Shown in pieces: positions 10,634 to 21,600 of a DNA stretch of 64,000 bases. The notes beneath the pieces were generated by a model that worked only from the letters and a program-made list of their open reading frames with translations, was not told the DNA's origin and did not search any database. The DNA is taken from positions 85,518,001 through 85,582,000 of the forward strand of contig CM075345.1 in the NCBI GenBank assembly GCA_037693485.1, read 5' to 3'. The DNA is from Kitagawia praeruptora. Lineage: Eukaryota; Streptophyta; Magnoliopsida; Apiales; Apiaceae. A program made the translations under genes and the position numbers. Position 1 is the stretch's first letter; each line of letters opens with the position of its first letter.

Positions 10634-12910
10634 AAGTTGCCTCCAAAGCTAAAGGATCCGGGTAGTTTTACTATTCCATGCACTATTGGTAATCTATTCT
10701 TTGAGAAGTGCTTGTGTGACTTGGGAGCTAGCATCAATCTCATGCCCTTGTCAGTATTCTTGCAACTGGGTCTACCGGATCCAAAGCCAACTAACATCTC
10801 GCTACAGTTGGCTGATCGTTCAATTACCTATCCTAGAGGCATAGTTGAGGATGTCTTGGTAAAAGTTGATAAGCTCATCTTCCCTGCTGATTTTGTTATT
10901 TTGGATTTCGAGGAAGATAAGAAGATTCCCATAATCTTGGGAAGGCCATTCCTAGCTACGGGTAGTACCTTGATCGATGTACAGAAAGGAGAGCTCACCA
11001 TGAGGGTACAAAATCAGAATGTCACCTTTAATGTGTTCAATGCTATGAAGCTTCCATCTGATGAAGAAGAATGTTTCAATGTTGTTTTGGTTGATTCCGT
11101 GGTAGCCAAGGATCTTGATCATTTGTTGCTAACAGATTCTTTGGAAAAAGCATTGAGTGGGGACTCTGAGGTAAAAGATGAAGATGAAAGGATGCAAATT
11201 CAGATGTTGAATGCAAATTCGTGGAAGAGAAAATTTGACATGCCGTTCGAGTCTCTTGGGTTAAAGGAACTGGAAAAGTCACAAATCCGTCTTAAACCAT
11301 CTATTGAGGAGGCTCCTACTCTTGAACTCAAACCTTTGCCTAATCACTTGAGGTATGCTTTTCTTGGTGATACCTCTACGCTACCTGTTATTATTTCTTC
11401 TAATCTGTCAGATGTCGAGGAAGAAAAGCTCTTGCGTATTTTGAGGGAGTTCAAGTCAGCAATTGGTTGGACTATAGCAGATATCAAGGGAATCAGCCCT
11501 TCTTATTGCATGCATAAAATTCTGCTAGAAGAAGGAGCTAAGCCTACTGTTGAACATCAAAGAAGACTCAATCCGGTTATGAAAGAGGTAGTGAAGAAGG
11601 AAATTCTAAAGTGGCTTGATGCGGGTATTATCTATCCTATCTCAGACAGTTCTTGGGTGAGTCCGGTTCAATGTGTGCCAAAGAAAGGAGGCATGCCGGT
11701 TGTTGCTAATGAGAAGAATGAGCTCATCCCTACTCGAACAGTCACGGGGTGGAGAGTTTGTATGGACTATCGGAAGCTCAACAAAGCCACGAGAAAAGAC
11801 CACTTTCCTCTTCCTTTTATTGATCAGATGCTAGACAGATTGGCAGGGCACAAGTATTATTGTTTGCTTGATGGTTATTCTGGCTATAATCAGATTTGCA
11901 TTGCTCCGGAAGATCAAGAGAAGACTACATTCACATGTCCTTTTGGCACTTTTGCTTTTCGACGAGTCTCTTTTGGACTTTGTGGTGCTCCCGCCACTTT
12001 TCAAAGGTGCATGATGGCTATTTTCTCAGACATGATTGGCTCGAATGTGGAAGTTTTCATGGATGACTTTTTAGTTTTTGGTACTTCATATGACGAGTGT
12101 TTGCATAATCTTGGTTTGGTTTTGAAGAGGTGTGTGGAGACGAATTTGGTGCTTAATTGGGAAAAGTGTCACTTTATGGTACAAGAAGGAATTATTCTTG
12201 GGCACAAGGTATCTAGCAAGGGACTTGAAGTGGATAGAGCCAAGGTGGAGACAATCGAGAATCTTCCTCTACCTATTTCAGTTAAAGGAATTCACAGTTT
12301 TCTTGGTCATGCGGGCTTCTATAGGCGATTCATTCAAGACTTCTCGAAAATCTCTAAACCGTTGTGCAACCTGTTAGAGAAGGATGTTCCTTTCAAATTT
12401 GATGATGAATGTCTTGCGGCTTTTGAGCTTTTGAAAAAGAAACTAACTACTACTCCTATCATTACCGTACCCAATTGGGAGGAACCATTCGAGCTGATGT
12501 GCGATGCTAGTGATTATGCGGTTGGAGCTGTGCATGGGCAAAGGAAGGATAAAAATTTTCATGTGGTTTACTATGCTAGTAAAACTCTCAATGAGGCTCA
12601 GCTTAACTACACTACTACAGAGAAGGAATTACTAGCAGTTGTCTATGCTTTTGAGAAATTCAGATCTTACTTGCTTGGTACGAAGGTGATTGTTTACACG
12701 GATCATGCTGCTATTCGATATCTCATGTCGAAGAAGGATTCGAAGCCTATATTGATTCGTTGGGTGTTGTTATTACAAGAATTTGATGTGGAAATCAAGG
12801 ATAGGAAGGGTACGGAAAATCAAGTAGCTGATCATCTTTCACGTTTGGAGGACCAAGGTAGGGATTCACATGCTAAATCTCTAATTAATGAATCTTTTCC
12901 AGATGAGTAA
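10634..12910 (+). CDS. pol: Athila A pol, protease-RT-RNase H part
   Basis: Same frame as gag, directly after TAG 10631-10633; no ATG at the head, so it depends on readthrough or is dead. The protease active site CDLGAS is near residue 28. The RT has WRVCMDYRKLNKATRKDHF and the catalytic FMDD near residue 474. RNase H has CDASDYAVG, TTEKELLAVV, YTDHAAIRYL and the closing VADHLSRL, giving the D-E-D-D set. The piece ends at TAA 12908-12910, where Athila B has glutamine (CAA to TAA fits one C-to-T change). Replicates the element RNA in virus-like particles when functional. Confidence 0.88.
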   Translation, partial: KLPPKLKDPGSFTIPCTIGNLFFEKCLCDLGASINLMPLSVFLQLGLPDPKPTNISLQLADRSITYPRGIVEDVLVKVDKLIFPADFVILDFEEDKKIPIILGRPFLATGSTLIDVQKGELTMRVQNQNVTFNVFNAMKLPSDEEECFNVVLVDSVVAKDLDHLLLTDSLEKALSGDSEVKDEDERMQIQMLNANSWKRKFDMPFESLGLKELEKSQIRLKPSIEEAPTLELKPLPNHLRYAFLGDTSTLPVIISSNLSDVEEEKLLRILREFKSAIGWTIADIKGISPSYCMHKILLEEGAKPTVEHQRRLNPVMKEVVKKEILKWLDAGIIYPISDSSWVSPVQCVPKKGGMPVVANEKNELIPTRTVTGWRVCMDYRKLNKATRKDHFPLPFIDQMLDRLAGHKYYCLLDGYSGYNQICIAPEDQEKTTFTCPFGTFAFRRVSFGLCGAPATFQRCMMAIFSDMIGSNVEVFMDDFLVFGTSYDECLHNLGLVLKRCVETNLVLNWEKCHFMVQEGIILGHKVSSKGLEVDRAKVETIENLPLPISVKGIHSFLGHAGFYRRFIQDFSKISKPLCNLLEKDVPFKFDDECLAAFELLKKKLTTTPIITVPNWEEPFELMCDASDYAVGAVHGQRKDKNFHVVYYASKTLNEAQLNYTTTEKELLAVVYAFEKFRSYLLGTKVIVYTDHAAIRYLMSKKDSKPILIRWVLLLQEFDVEIKDRKGTENQVADHLSRLEDQGRDSHAKSLINESFPDE

Positions 12911-14221
12911 CTTTTTGGGGTGCAAGGTGAAGAGCCATGGTTTGCAGATTATGTGAACTATCTTGTTAGTAATGTCATCCCTCCGGAATTCTCTTATGCT
13001 CAAAGGAAGAAGTTCTTACATGATGTGAAGTGGTACCGTTGGGACGAGCCATTCCTGTTCAAACTTGGTATAGATCAGATTTTGAGGAGGTGCATTCCTT
13101 ATAGTGAGTCAGAGAGTATTTTGCATGATTGTCATTCTACCACATATGGAGGTCATTATGGTGGTGATAAAACAGCTCAGAAAGTACTTCAGGCAGGATT
13201 CTATTGGCCGACTCTGTTTAAGGATTCTCATCGTTTTGTGATGAGTTGTGATCGATGTCAAAGGGTTGGTAATATTTCTAGAAGGAATGAGATGCCTCTG
13301 AATACTATTCTCGAAGTTGAGATTTTTGATGTTTGGGGAATTGATTTCATGGGACCGTTTATTTCATCTTGCAATAATCAGTACATCTTGCTAGCTGTGG
13401 ATTATGTGTCTAAATGGGTTGAGGTGAAAGCCTTACCAACCAATAATGCTAAGGTGGTGCTGAATTTTCTTCACAAACAGATTTTCACGCGTTTTGGAAC
13501 TCCAAGAGCTATAATAAGTGATGAGGGGACACACTTCTGTAATCGTCAGTTTACTGCTATGATGGCAAAGTACAATGTGATGCATCGTGTTGCCACTGCT
13601 TATCATCCCCAAACTAATGGTCAAGCGGAGGTGTCAAATCGTAAAATCAAATGGATTCTTGAGAAAGTGGTAAATCCATCTCGTAAGGATTGGTCGTTGA
13701 AGTTAGACGAGGCGGTTTGGGCTTATAGAACTGCTTATAAGACACCTCTTGGGATGTCACCTTATCAGTTGGTGTTTGGTAAGGCTTGTCATTTACCGGC
13801 TGAGTTAGAGCACAAGGCTTTTTGGGCATTGAAGAAGTTAAATTTGGATATCTCAGCTGCGGGTGAAAAACGTCTACTTCAGTTGAATGAGCTTGAGGAA
13901 TTTCGTGAGCAGGCTTATGAAAATGCAAAAATGTACAAGGAGAAGGTTAAAAGGTGGCATGATAGAAAGTTGGTGCACAAGGCATTTGTGCCGGGTCAAC
14001 AGGTTTTGCTTTACAACTCTCGCCTTAAACTTTTTCCTGGAAAGCTCAAGTCAAAGTGGTCTGGTCCGTTTACAGTTAAGGAGGTATTTCCACATGGAGC
14101 GGTGGAGATATTTAGGGGGTCTATCAATGATGCATTTAAAGTAAATGGACATCGACTTAAGCCTTATTATGGAGGAACGGTGAACCGTGAGACGGTTGCC
14201 TCCGTTTTGTCAGAATTGTGA
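12911..14221 (+). CDS. pol: Athila A pol, integrase part
   Basis: Continues the pol frame after TAA 12908-12910, so it is the integrase half of one broken pol. An HHCC zinc domain is visible (H and H in HDCHSTTYGGH, CDRC later). The catalytic core has DVWGIDFMGPF (first Asp), ISDEGTHFCNRQF (second Asp) and the HPQTNGQAEVSNRK region (Glu). A C-terminal part with SRLKLFPGKLKSKWSGPF is typical of Athila integrases. No chromodomain. Ends at TGA 14219-14221. Without its own start it is probably not made unless the stop is read through. Confidence 0.88.
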   Translation, partial: LFGVQGEEPWFADYVNYLVSNVIPPEFSYAQRKKFLHDVKWYRWDEPFLFKLGIDQILRRCIPYSESESILHDCHSTTYGGHYGGDKTAQKVLQAGFYWPTLFKDSHRFVMSCDRCQRVGNISRRNEMPLNTILEVEIFDVWGIDFMGPFISSCNNQYILLAVDYVSKWVEVKALPTNNAKVVLNFLHKQIFTRFGTPRAIISDEGTHFCNRQFTAMMAKYNVMHRVATAYHPQTNGQAEVSNRKIKWILEKVVNPSRKDWSLKLDEAVWAYRTAYKTPLGMSPYQLVFGKACHLPAELEHKAFWALKKLNLDISAAGEKRLLQLNELEEFREQAYENAKMYKEKVKRWHDRKLVHKAFVPGQQVLLYNSRLKLFPGKLKSKWSGPFTVKEVFPHGAVEIFRGSINDAFKVNGHRLKPYYGGTVNRETVASVLSEL

Positions 14222-14233
14222 AATTTCGGAAGA

Positions 14234-14280
14234 ACGTCAAGCTAATGACGTAAAACAAGCGCTTCTTGGGAGGCAACCCA
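14234..14280 (+). promoter_or_regulatory. Conserved triple-palindrome element after pol (Athila A)
   Basis: Three inverted repeats in a row 13 bases after the pol stop: ACGTCA (14234-14239) with TGACGT (14246-14251), the palindrome AAGCGCTT (14257-14264), and TGGGAGGCAACCCA (14267-14280). The same three occur at the same place in the diverged Athila B (43198-43244, minus). Function unknown; conservation suggests a cis RNA or DNA signal between pol and the third ORF. Confidence 0.7.
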
Positions 14281-14377
14281 TGGTGATAGGTATTTTTGTA
14301 GAATCCAGTAGGTAGGTATTTCTCTTAGTTGAAAAAAAAAAAAAAAAAGAGGAAAAAAATTTCTGGAATTTTTGCTG

Positions 14378-14421
14378 GGCGCGGGCGCGCGGAGGATATA
14401 CTGGCTTGGGCGCGGCCGCGC
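14378..14421 (+). repeat. GC-rich modules downstream of pol
   Basis: Two modules (GGGCGCGGGCGCGC and GGGCGCGGCCGCGC) of the same type as in the LTR array, here in the leader of the third ORF. Confidence 0.7.
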
Positions 14422-14858
14422 AGCAAGGCTGGAAAGAAAAAAAATCGACAGAAGCAGTTTTTAACTTCTAAACTCCATTCTATTTTCTCCTAATTCGAAC
14501 CCTAGCCCTCTAATCCTCTCCTATTAATTTCGAATTCCCCTCATCATCTCCTTCCATATCATCTTACTTACCATACACATACAAACCAACATATACTTAC
14601 ATATCTAAAACACACACATACACCCATTCATCTCTATTGTCAAAACCCTAATTGGATTTCGAAGGGGGCTGTGATTTTCGAGTTTGGGGGCTGTTCTTGC
14701 AAGTCAGACATTTACGGATTCGAATTGGTAATCTCTTGTTCTTATTTTCCGAATTGGAGTTCTTGTATTTTTGGGGATTTTTGTGTGAGACTTGTTGGTC
14801 AGATTTTGGTTCGAATTGGGCAGTTGTGGTGTGATTGTTATTGTTATTCTTGATTACT

Positions 14859-15971
14859 ATGGCACCGAAGAGAGCACGAGTTGTGGGTAGTAGTTCCCGT
14901 GGTCGGTCATTGTCAGGTTCTGATTCGAGTTCGGGGGATGATGATATGAGTAAATTTCGTTCTGATGAGGCTCGGGCTGAGTATGTGAAATTGATGACTC
15001 GGTCTGTGGCGAAGGATAGGATTTGGTTGCCTATTGCTGCTGATGGTGAGATTGTGGGTATGATTGAGGAAAGGGGTTGGTAGAATCTGTGTGAGCTTGC
15101 ATCCGCTGTCCCGTTGAGTATAGTCCGGGAGTTCTATGCTAATGCTAAGGAAACTAGGGATGGTTATTCGATTGTCCGTGGGTTTACTATAGATTATACT
15201 GCACGTGCTATTCGGCTTTTGCTTGGGTTGTCGGATAGACCTGTTGGGGCGGAGGACTGGACTTTTAAGGCCAGGTCTGAGGTTGATTTGGATGAGGTTG
15301 TGGCACGTCTGTGTGTGCCAGGGACGGCATGGAAACTGAAGGTTGGGTCGGCGGAGAAGGCTACGTTCGCATCTGCTTCTATGAACAGATATGCTAGGGC
15401 TTGGAATTCATTTATTTGTGCTAATCTGTTGCCTACTACGCATACGCATGAGGTGACAGTTGAGAGAGCTATCTTGTTGTGGGCTATTCTGAATGGGCAT
15501 TATATCGATGTTGGATATTTGGTGAATCAGAGTATGTTGCGATTCTTGAGGGGGTCTACAGGGGCAGTTCCTTATGGCTCTATTGTTACGAGGTTGTGTT
15601 CGATGGCTGGGGTGACATGGTCGTCTGAGGAGCAGATTCAGATGCCAGCTGGACCCATTGATCTGTCGAAGTTGGTGGAATGGACTGGCGGCATTCCTCA
15701 TCCTAGGGGTCTGGGTTATGAGATTGCTGGTGCTCCTCCAGTTCAGCAGGCTCCTGTTGCCATCTCGAGTGCTTCACATGATAGGCGGATGATGAGGCGG
15801 ATGGATGCATTGTATGAGAGCCATAGCCGTTTTTCAGCGAGGTTGACACAGGCTTTCAGTACTGCTTTTGGAGCTAGTGGTGCCCATGTTGAGTGGCCAG
15901 TCTTTGGATCGGACACTGTTTATCCACCTCCTGATTCTCCACCCGAGGAGGGTGATGACGCTGCGGCGTAG
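14859..15971 (+). pseudogene. Athila A third ORF, plant-transposon-protein family, one internal stop
   Basis: Starts MAPKRARV at 14859. A TAG at 15081-15083 interrupts it, after which the same frame runs open to 15971, about 370 codons in all. Homologous along its length to the 370-aa ORF of Athila B: shared VREFYANAK, the ARAW...FICAN block, AILLW and GIPHPRGLGY-like segments. The C-terminus is acidic and proline-rich (PPPDSPPEEGDD). The family resembles the domain annotated as putative plant transposon protein (from memory). I see no signal peptide or clear membrane segment, so nothing supports an envelope role beyond its env-like position. Function unknown. Confidence 0.75.
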
Positions 15972-17380
15972 GTATGTTTCTACTTTCCCTCGTATTTACT
16001 TCCATTCAATGAGGTCAATGAATATCTTAAGTTTGGGGGAAAAGTATTGTATATGTTGTATATGTTTCATTGTGTTCATTTAGGATATCATGTTTTGCAT
16101 ATTAGTTGTAAGTCATGCATTTTATGTTCGTATTATCTACGTTTGTTTCATATAGGACACTTTGTTATTGTTTGTTTGTTACCATGTGAGTTCATATTAG
16201 TTGCATTTTCATGGCATGCATTTTTCATGATCCCTTAAAATGAGCTGATTCTGATTGATAGGTAGATGTTGATTTGAGTGTGATGATGATAAGTAGAGGG
16301 CTGATTTATAGTTCCTAGGAAATTGACTTGCATGTTTCGGGAACAAAATTATTACACAGTCTCATTGGGTGCTTTTGGGTTAGGTTAGAGTCATGCATGT
16401 TGGATGTTTTGAGATTTAATCACTTGTTTATTTTTAGAATTTTCGTTATTCCCTTTATAGCGTAGGAACACTAAAATCTAAGTTTGGGGGAAAACAGGAA
16501 TTTCATGCTAGTTGTTAATAATGGCTAGGCGTCAAATGGCTAGTAGCCGGCTCATATTTATGTGAGTAGTCTAGGGTTGGAAATGAGAAAGGCTCATTCC
16601 AGATTGCGAAAAAAAAAAAGAGAAAAAAAGAAAAAGAAAAAAAAGAGTCAATTTTTGTTTGTCAATGCAAAATTAACCAGAGTGAGCTCTTTAATACTCG
16701 AGTAATTAAGTCTGAGGGGACTTAGTCCTAGTAACCTAAAGCCTTGTGATTTGGGATTGCTGACCTAACACTCGCTACATGGGTATTATTGTATAAGCCT
16801 TTTGGGGTCTCATTCATTGCACGGTTAAATAAGCATGCGTATTGTATATGTAGTGTCGTAGTATAGTAATAAAGCATGAGTTTCTGTCTACCTTGGATAA
16901 GGGTGGAGGTGTTCCTAGGTTATGGAGTGTCTACAGTCTATTCTAGTTATAAACCTGTGATTGTCTTGACGGAAGGCATGTATGATTTTTGACCTAGTTC
17001 TGGGAGTATTTCTGATGAGCATTGCACACACGCACGTTTCTGTTCATGTACTGTTAGTATACGGGGACTTAGTCGAGCTCTGCTTGGATTTGTTGCATTC
17101 GTTGAGATATTTGCTTGTTAGTTGGTGTTGGTAAGTTTGAAGGGGATCTTTGCATTTTTCATAGTAGTTGCATTCATGCATTTGCATTGCATTAGGTTAA
17201 ATGGATTTTGTGGGTACATTCACTATAGGCCCTCACGAGACCTTACTCGTCCACTAGGGCTACCTAGGGGTTTAAAGGGCTTGTTGCATATGCCAAATGC
17301 AACCGTGATCACCTACGGAAGTGGTACTAGCTAGTTGTATATATTTTTGTTTGTTTATGCTTGAGGACAAGCATCGGTTT
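15972..17380 (+). other. Athila A 3' non-coding region with conserved hairpins
   Basis: No protein-coding ORF. It holds two extra polypurine-like motifs (AAGTTTGGGGGAAAA at about 16029 and 16480), a purine-rich A/G tract (about 16610-16647), and a block at 17226-17335 that is nearly identical in Athila B. Within it are the hairpin TTGCATATGCCAAATGCAA (17284-17302) and, next to the PPT, ATGCTTGAGGACAAGCAT (17357-17374). Confidence 0.65.
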
Positions 17381-17393
17381 AAGTTTGGGGGTG
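17381..17393 (+). promoter_or_regulatory. Athila A polypurine tract
   Basis: AAGTTTGGGGGTG directly precedes the 3' LTR start TGATAAG at 17394; plus-strand priming site. Confidence 0.8.
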
Positions 17394-18696
17394 TGATAAG
17401 TGGATTTATATCCGCTTGGATCGTTCCATTTTGGCTTGAATTGATGTCTTGTATCTCAAGTATTTGTGTGATTTGACGTGTTTTTGTGTAGAGTTGTGTA
17501 GGATATCATTTGCAGGCTCTCCAGTGGTTACGAGGTGTTTTTAAACACAAAGGAACAAGTGCCGAGAGTGCAATGGAAATAGACGAGAAATCAGTTAAGG
17601 ATTAAAATTCAGTATGTGCAGCATATCCTGGGCGCGGGCGCGCTCCAACCTAACTGTAACTGCGCGCGGGCGCGCTCAACAGAATCCAGCAATTATACTC
17701 GCGCGGGCGCGCTGGAAGAGAACTACAGGTGCGCGCGGCCGCGCGGGAGTCCGGCTGAAACTTCCTGGAATCTGATTTTAAATGGGGAAATTGCCGTTTT
17801 CTTCTCCTAATCAAGATAGCAATCAATTGGGACGATTAGAAGCTTCTGGAAGTCAGTTTAAACAAGGGAATTGCAATTCTATTTCAATCAAAGAAGGAAA
17901 ATTACCGGAATTCTATCCTATTTCAATTACGGTAATTGCTTGGACAAGGAGGCACTTGGGGGCTATAAATACACACCTTGGGGCACAGAAAAATCATCAT
18001 CTACATCATCTACACACTAATTTCGTTCAGAGCACAAGGAAGAGAAGCCAAGGCGAGGATTGTGACGACAAGAAGATCTAGAAATAGTTTTCTTGTATTT
18101 CTTTGTTAGGCGTATCTTTTGGATGCTTGTTACTTTTCCGGATTTGTTCGCTAAACCTTATCTCATTATTGATTTATTCATCTTTATTATCTTGTTTACT
18201 ATCATGCTTTCATCAAATCCCATGGTGACGAAAAGTTCAATTATGAACTAATCGTTGTCGTGGGATCCTAGTGGATTTATCTATGTAACTTAGTAGTTTG
18301 CATGCCTTAGAGATTTATGTGTGGTGAATTCTTGATATCCTTGTATGGTTGTACTTATTGAATTTAGGTGCGTCGCGAACATCTAATATGTTAATCTCTT
18401 GCTAAACGAGAGTGGATCTTGAGATTTAGAACTTGCCATGCTAGCGTAAGATAGGTTGATGTTAAGCATCATGATTTGTGGCATGAATAGAGATATTATG
18501 CTACCCTATGTGATCTAAGTGGATAACTTGTGCTTAAACCTTTATGTTTTCAAATTTTATAGAGATATAGGGTCTAAACATATTAGGTGCCTATTCATCT
18601 TCTATCTCTTTTGTGGATGTATGTGTAGATTGGTACTAGTATACCGAGAGATAACTTTTACTCTTTTCGTGTTATTCGATCAGGTATCAAAACCAT
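17394..18696 (+). repeat. Athila A 3' LTR, first part
   Basis: Matches 7134-8394, including the TATA box (17964-17970), and carries the full four-module GC-rich array at 17630-17747. Interrupted after ACCAT (18692-18696) by the Tekay-like element and resumes at 34280. Confidence 0.9.
17630..17747 (+). repeat. GC-rich module array in U3 (complete)
   Basis: Four modules of GCGCGCGGGCGCGC type, roughly 33-36 bp apart, in AT-rich surroundings. The last is GCGCGCGGCCGCGC. The 5' LTR has lost 40 bp of this array. Confidence 0.75.
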
Positions 18697-21600
18697 TGTA
18701 ACACCCCCAGATCCGGGGTCCGGGATCGGGTCGTTACGGTCTTATTTTCCATGATTAATACTTTACTTGAGTCCACAATAAATAAATCACCTGCTGTGAC
18801 CCCACAATAATAACCACTCACACACACACAGTTATAGTCCCAAAGATGAAATTGAAATAAGTCTTACATTACTGGTTTACGAATAAAAGTTATTACAAGC
18901 CAAAAGGATAACATCATAAGTTTAAAAGTTTTGCCGTTGATTAATCATTATTGATACATATATTTAGACTGGTAATCAAAGGCTGCTGATCTATGCTACC
19001 TCAGCAATGGCAGCGATGATATCAACGGGGAGCCCTGCGGGGCGGGTAACCTGCTTGCGCCGAGTGCGCCTGACGCGGGCCATGTGACCTAGCTGTTGTT
19101 GTGACATAATAAATAAGCAAGGGTGAGCAACAGCCCACCAACAATATATAACTGTGCAGTAATATATAAGACAGTTCAAGGATATGTTTTGAAATCATAT
19201 GCCATGCATTAGAGAAAATATTGCCAGTTTAATATAAAGGATGAAGTTACAAGGTAACTCAATAGATGTATATTTTGTGGAAGCATATGCTATCCCAAAA
19301 TAAGCAAGATAGCATCATTTTCATAAAAATAGGAACTTGCAGAATGATGTTGCAATTCCAGTTTGAAATACTTTTCAACTCTGCCAACTATGATGATGTT
19401 GCAGAAAATTTCCAACATTGAGTGATGAACTAATACGGGAGCATTGCCGCGCCAGATGCCCTGACATTTACGGGGATCAGTCGTATGTCATGCATCTCAT
19501 CAGTCGTTCTCTACATGTAGAAGGTAGCTCCGACGGATTTACTTGTTTACCGCCCTCTGGAACTCCTAAGCCAACGGTTGGGCTATTGCTGGACCGGCGC
19601 CACTCGGCCACTTACGCGTCTCCTAGTTCATTCCATATCCATAACTTTGAAACGTAAAGTTTGTCCCCCTTTCCCCAAGTATAATACTTGTTGATAAGAC
19701 TCCACCAGGTAGTCATATCTAAATGGAAAGGAAAATTTACCAATATTTCCCAAGCTGCTGCTTGTTAATGGATAATGACTTGTTCCAACATTCTTACCCC
19801 TCGAATAATGAGTGGGTACACGTAATACCATGAATAATAGCAACCAAGTTGCGAGTGAAAGAATAATTTATGACCGGGCAGTCACAAGATAAATAACATT
19901 CTTCAAGTCAGGTTCCCTTATATTTGAATCGAAGGAAGAATGGAATTACTGAGAACCTTCCTTGATAATATAATAATAATAATAGGACTCTAAAATAATT
20001 TATACATAATATTCGAGGGTTGATGATACTATGTGAATGAAACCAAGTATCTTAGAAACGAGTTAGAAGAATTAAATAAATATTCCAAGAATATTTCTTG
20101 AGTCACGGGTATTGGAAAGGTGTTGCTCGGAATAATCTTTGAATAACTGTTCAGAATAATATTCATTGGACGAATAATGAATATTCCCATTAATAATAAT
20201 AGTATTTTATTGATGAAATCATCGTCAAATGGATATTTGAAATAATATTCATTGAATAAATAATGAATATTCAACTTAAGAATGATACTTATTGATGAAG
20301 TAATTATCGATTGAATATTTGAGACCATATTCATTGAATAAATAATGAATATTCGACTTAATAATAATTATCGAAGAAATGAATATCGAATGAATATTTA
20401 AAATCATGTTCAATAATAGAATTGACTTTAACTGAATGTCGAAGATAATATTTATCGAATAACTGAAGTTCGAATCAATGCTCAACCAATATTTATAAAA
20501 TAAATAGAGATCGAATGAATATTCGAAATAATATTCATTTAAATAAATAAGACTCGAATGAATATTAAAATAATATTCATTAAATAAATAAACTCGAATG
20601 AATATTCAAAATAATATTTATCGAGTAAATAAGAATGAATATTCTATAATTAAATAACTTAACTGAGAGTTCGAAATAATATTCGAATATTTAATCGACT
20701 CTAGATGAATATTAAATATATAATATTACTCGAATAAATAAACATCTGATGGATAATCCGAATAATATTTATCAAATAATCTCAAGGGAATATTCCAACA
20801 ATATTCGCCAGATAATAAAGGGAAAATATTTACTTAGTTATTTTCCTCTGAAAATAATATCAATATATCAAGGAATAACGACTCCCGGTCTATAGTCAAA
20901 GAATGAGATTCAGATGCCCTTCGCTTAAGGGTCTTAGTAATTTCCGGCTTATAATTGATATAATAACTATCTAACTTATAAGCCAACAATAATTCAGGGA
21001 ACAAGCATTTTCAAAATAATTCGAGAACAGGCATGCATGCTATGGCATATGTATACTGAAAACACATACATATATATATATTCACAACAACAGCCTTTAA
21101 AAAGAAAGGTTCGAAAACTTGCCTGGAAATCGAGTACGAGTCGGGGTAGTAGTAGCGTGTCCCGGGTCGGCCTGATGATCTATAATTAGCCAAGGCATTC
21201 GGGATTAATCACTTAACACCTTTCAAAAGGTTACGTATAAACTTCACTTAAATCGAAACACGTTTTCAAGTCGTTTCGTTATACCCCTCTAATTCACTCT
21301 TACTATTGCTTTTATTACCCGATACTTGTTCGTTACTAAAGCATGACATTACACTTACATATGGTAAGTATTTAAATCGTATAAGTTTTAAAGTCGAAAG
21401 ATTAGACCTCGATATTTATCGATCGTTTTCTAAGTGGTTTACCGAAGTTATAACCAAGTATACCTCTTAGGGGTACTTTTCGTACTTAACCATGATTCGA
21501 ACATTTTTATAAAATCGGAAAACGATCCGTTTGACATGCGGTCTTCTCCCACACCTTCCTTTTTATCTCTATTATTTAATTATCAAGATTCGCCACTGAT

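Noticed and set aside
18991..19179. 62-codon open frame at the LTR start, also 29906-30094
   Set aside because: Short, only LTR-duplicated, no family; frame not kept in the diverged solo LTR.
20060..20800. Regularly spaced repeats resembling a CRISPR array
   Set aside because: Units are irregular, AT-rich and mutually complementary, and lie in an LTR of a plant retrotransposon.
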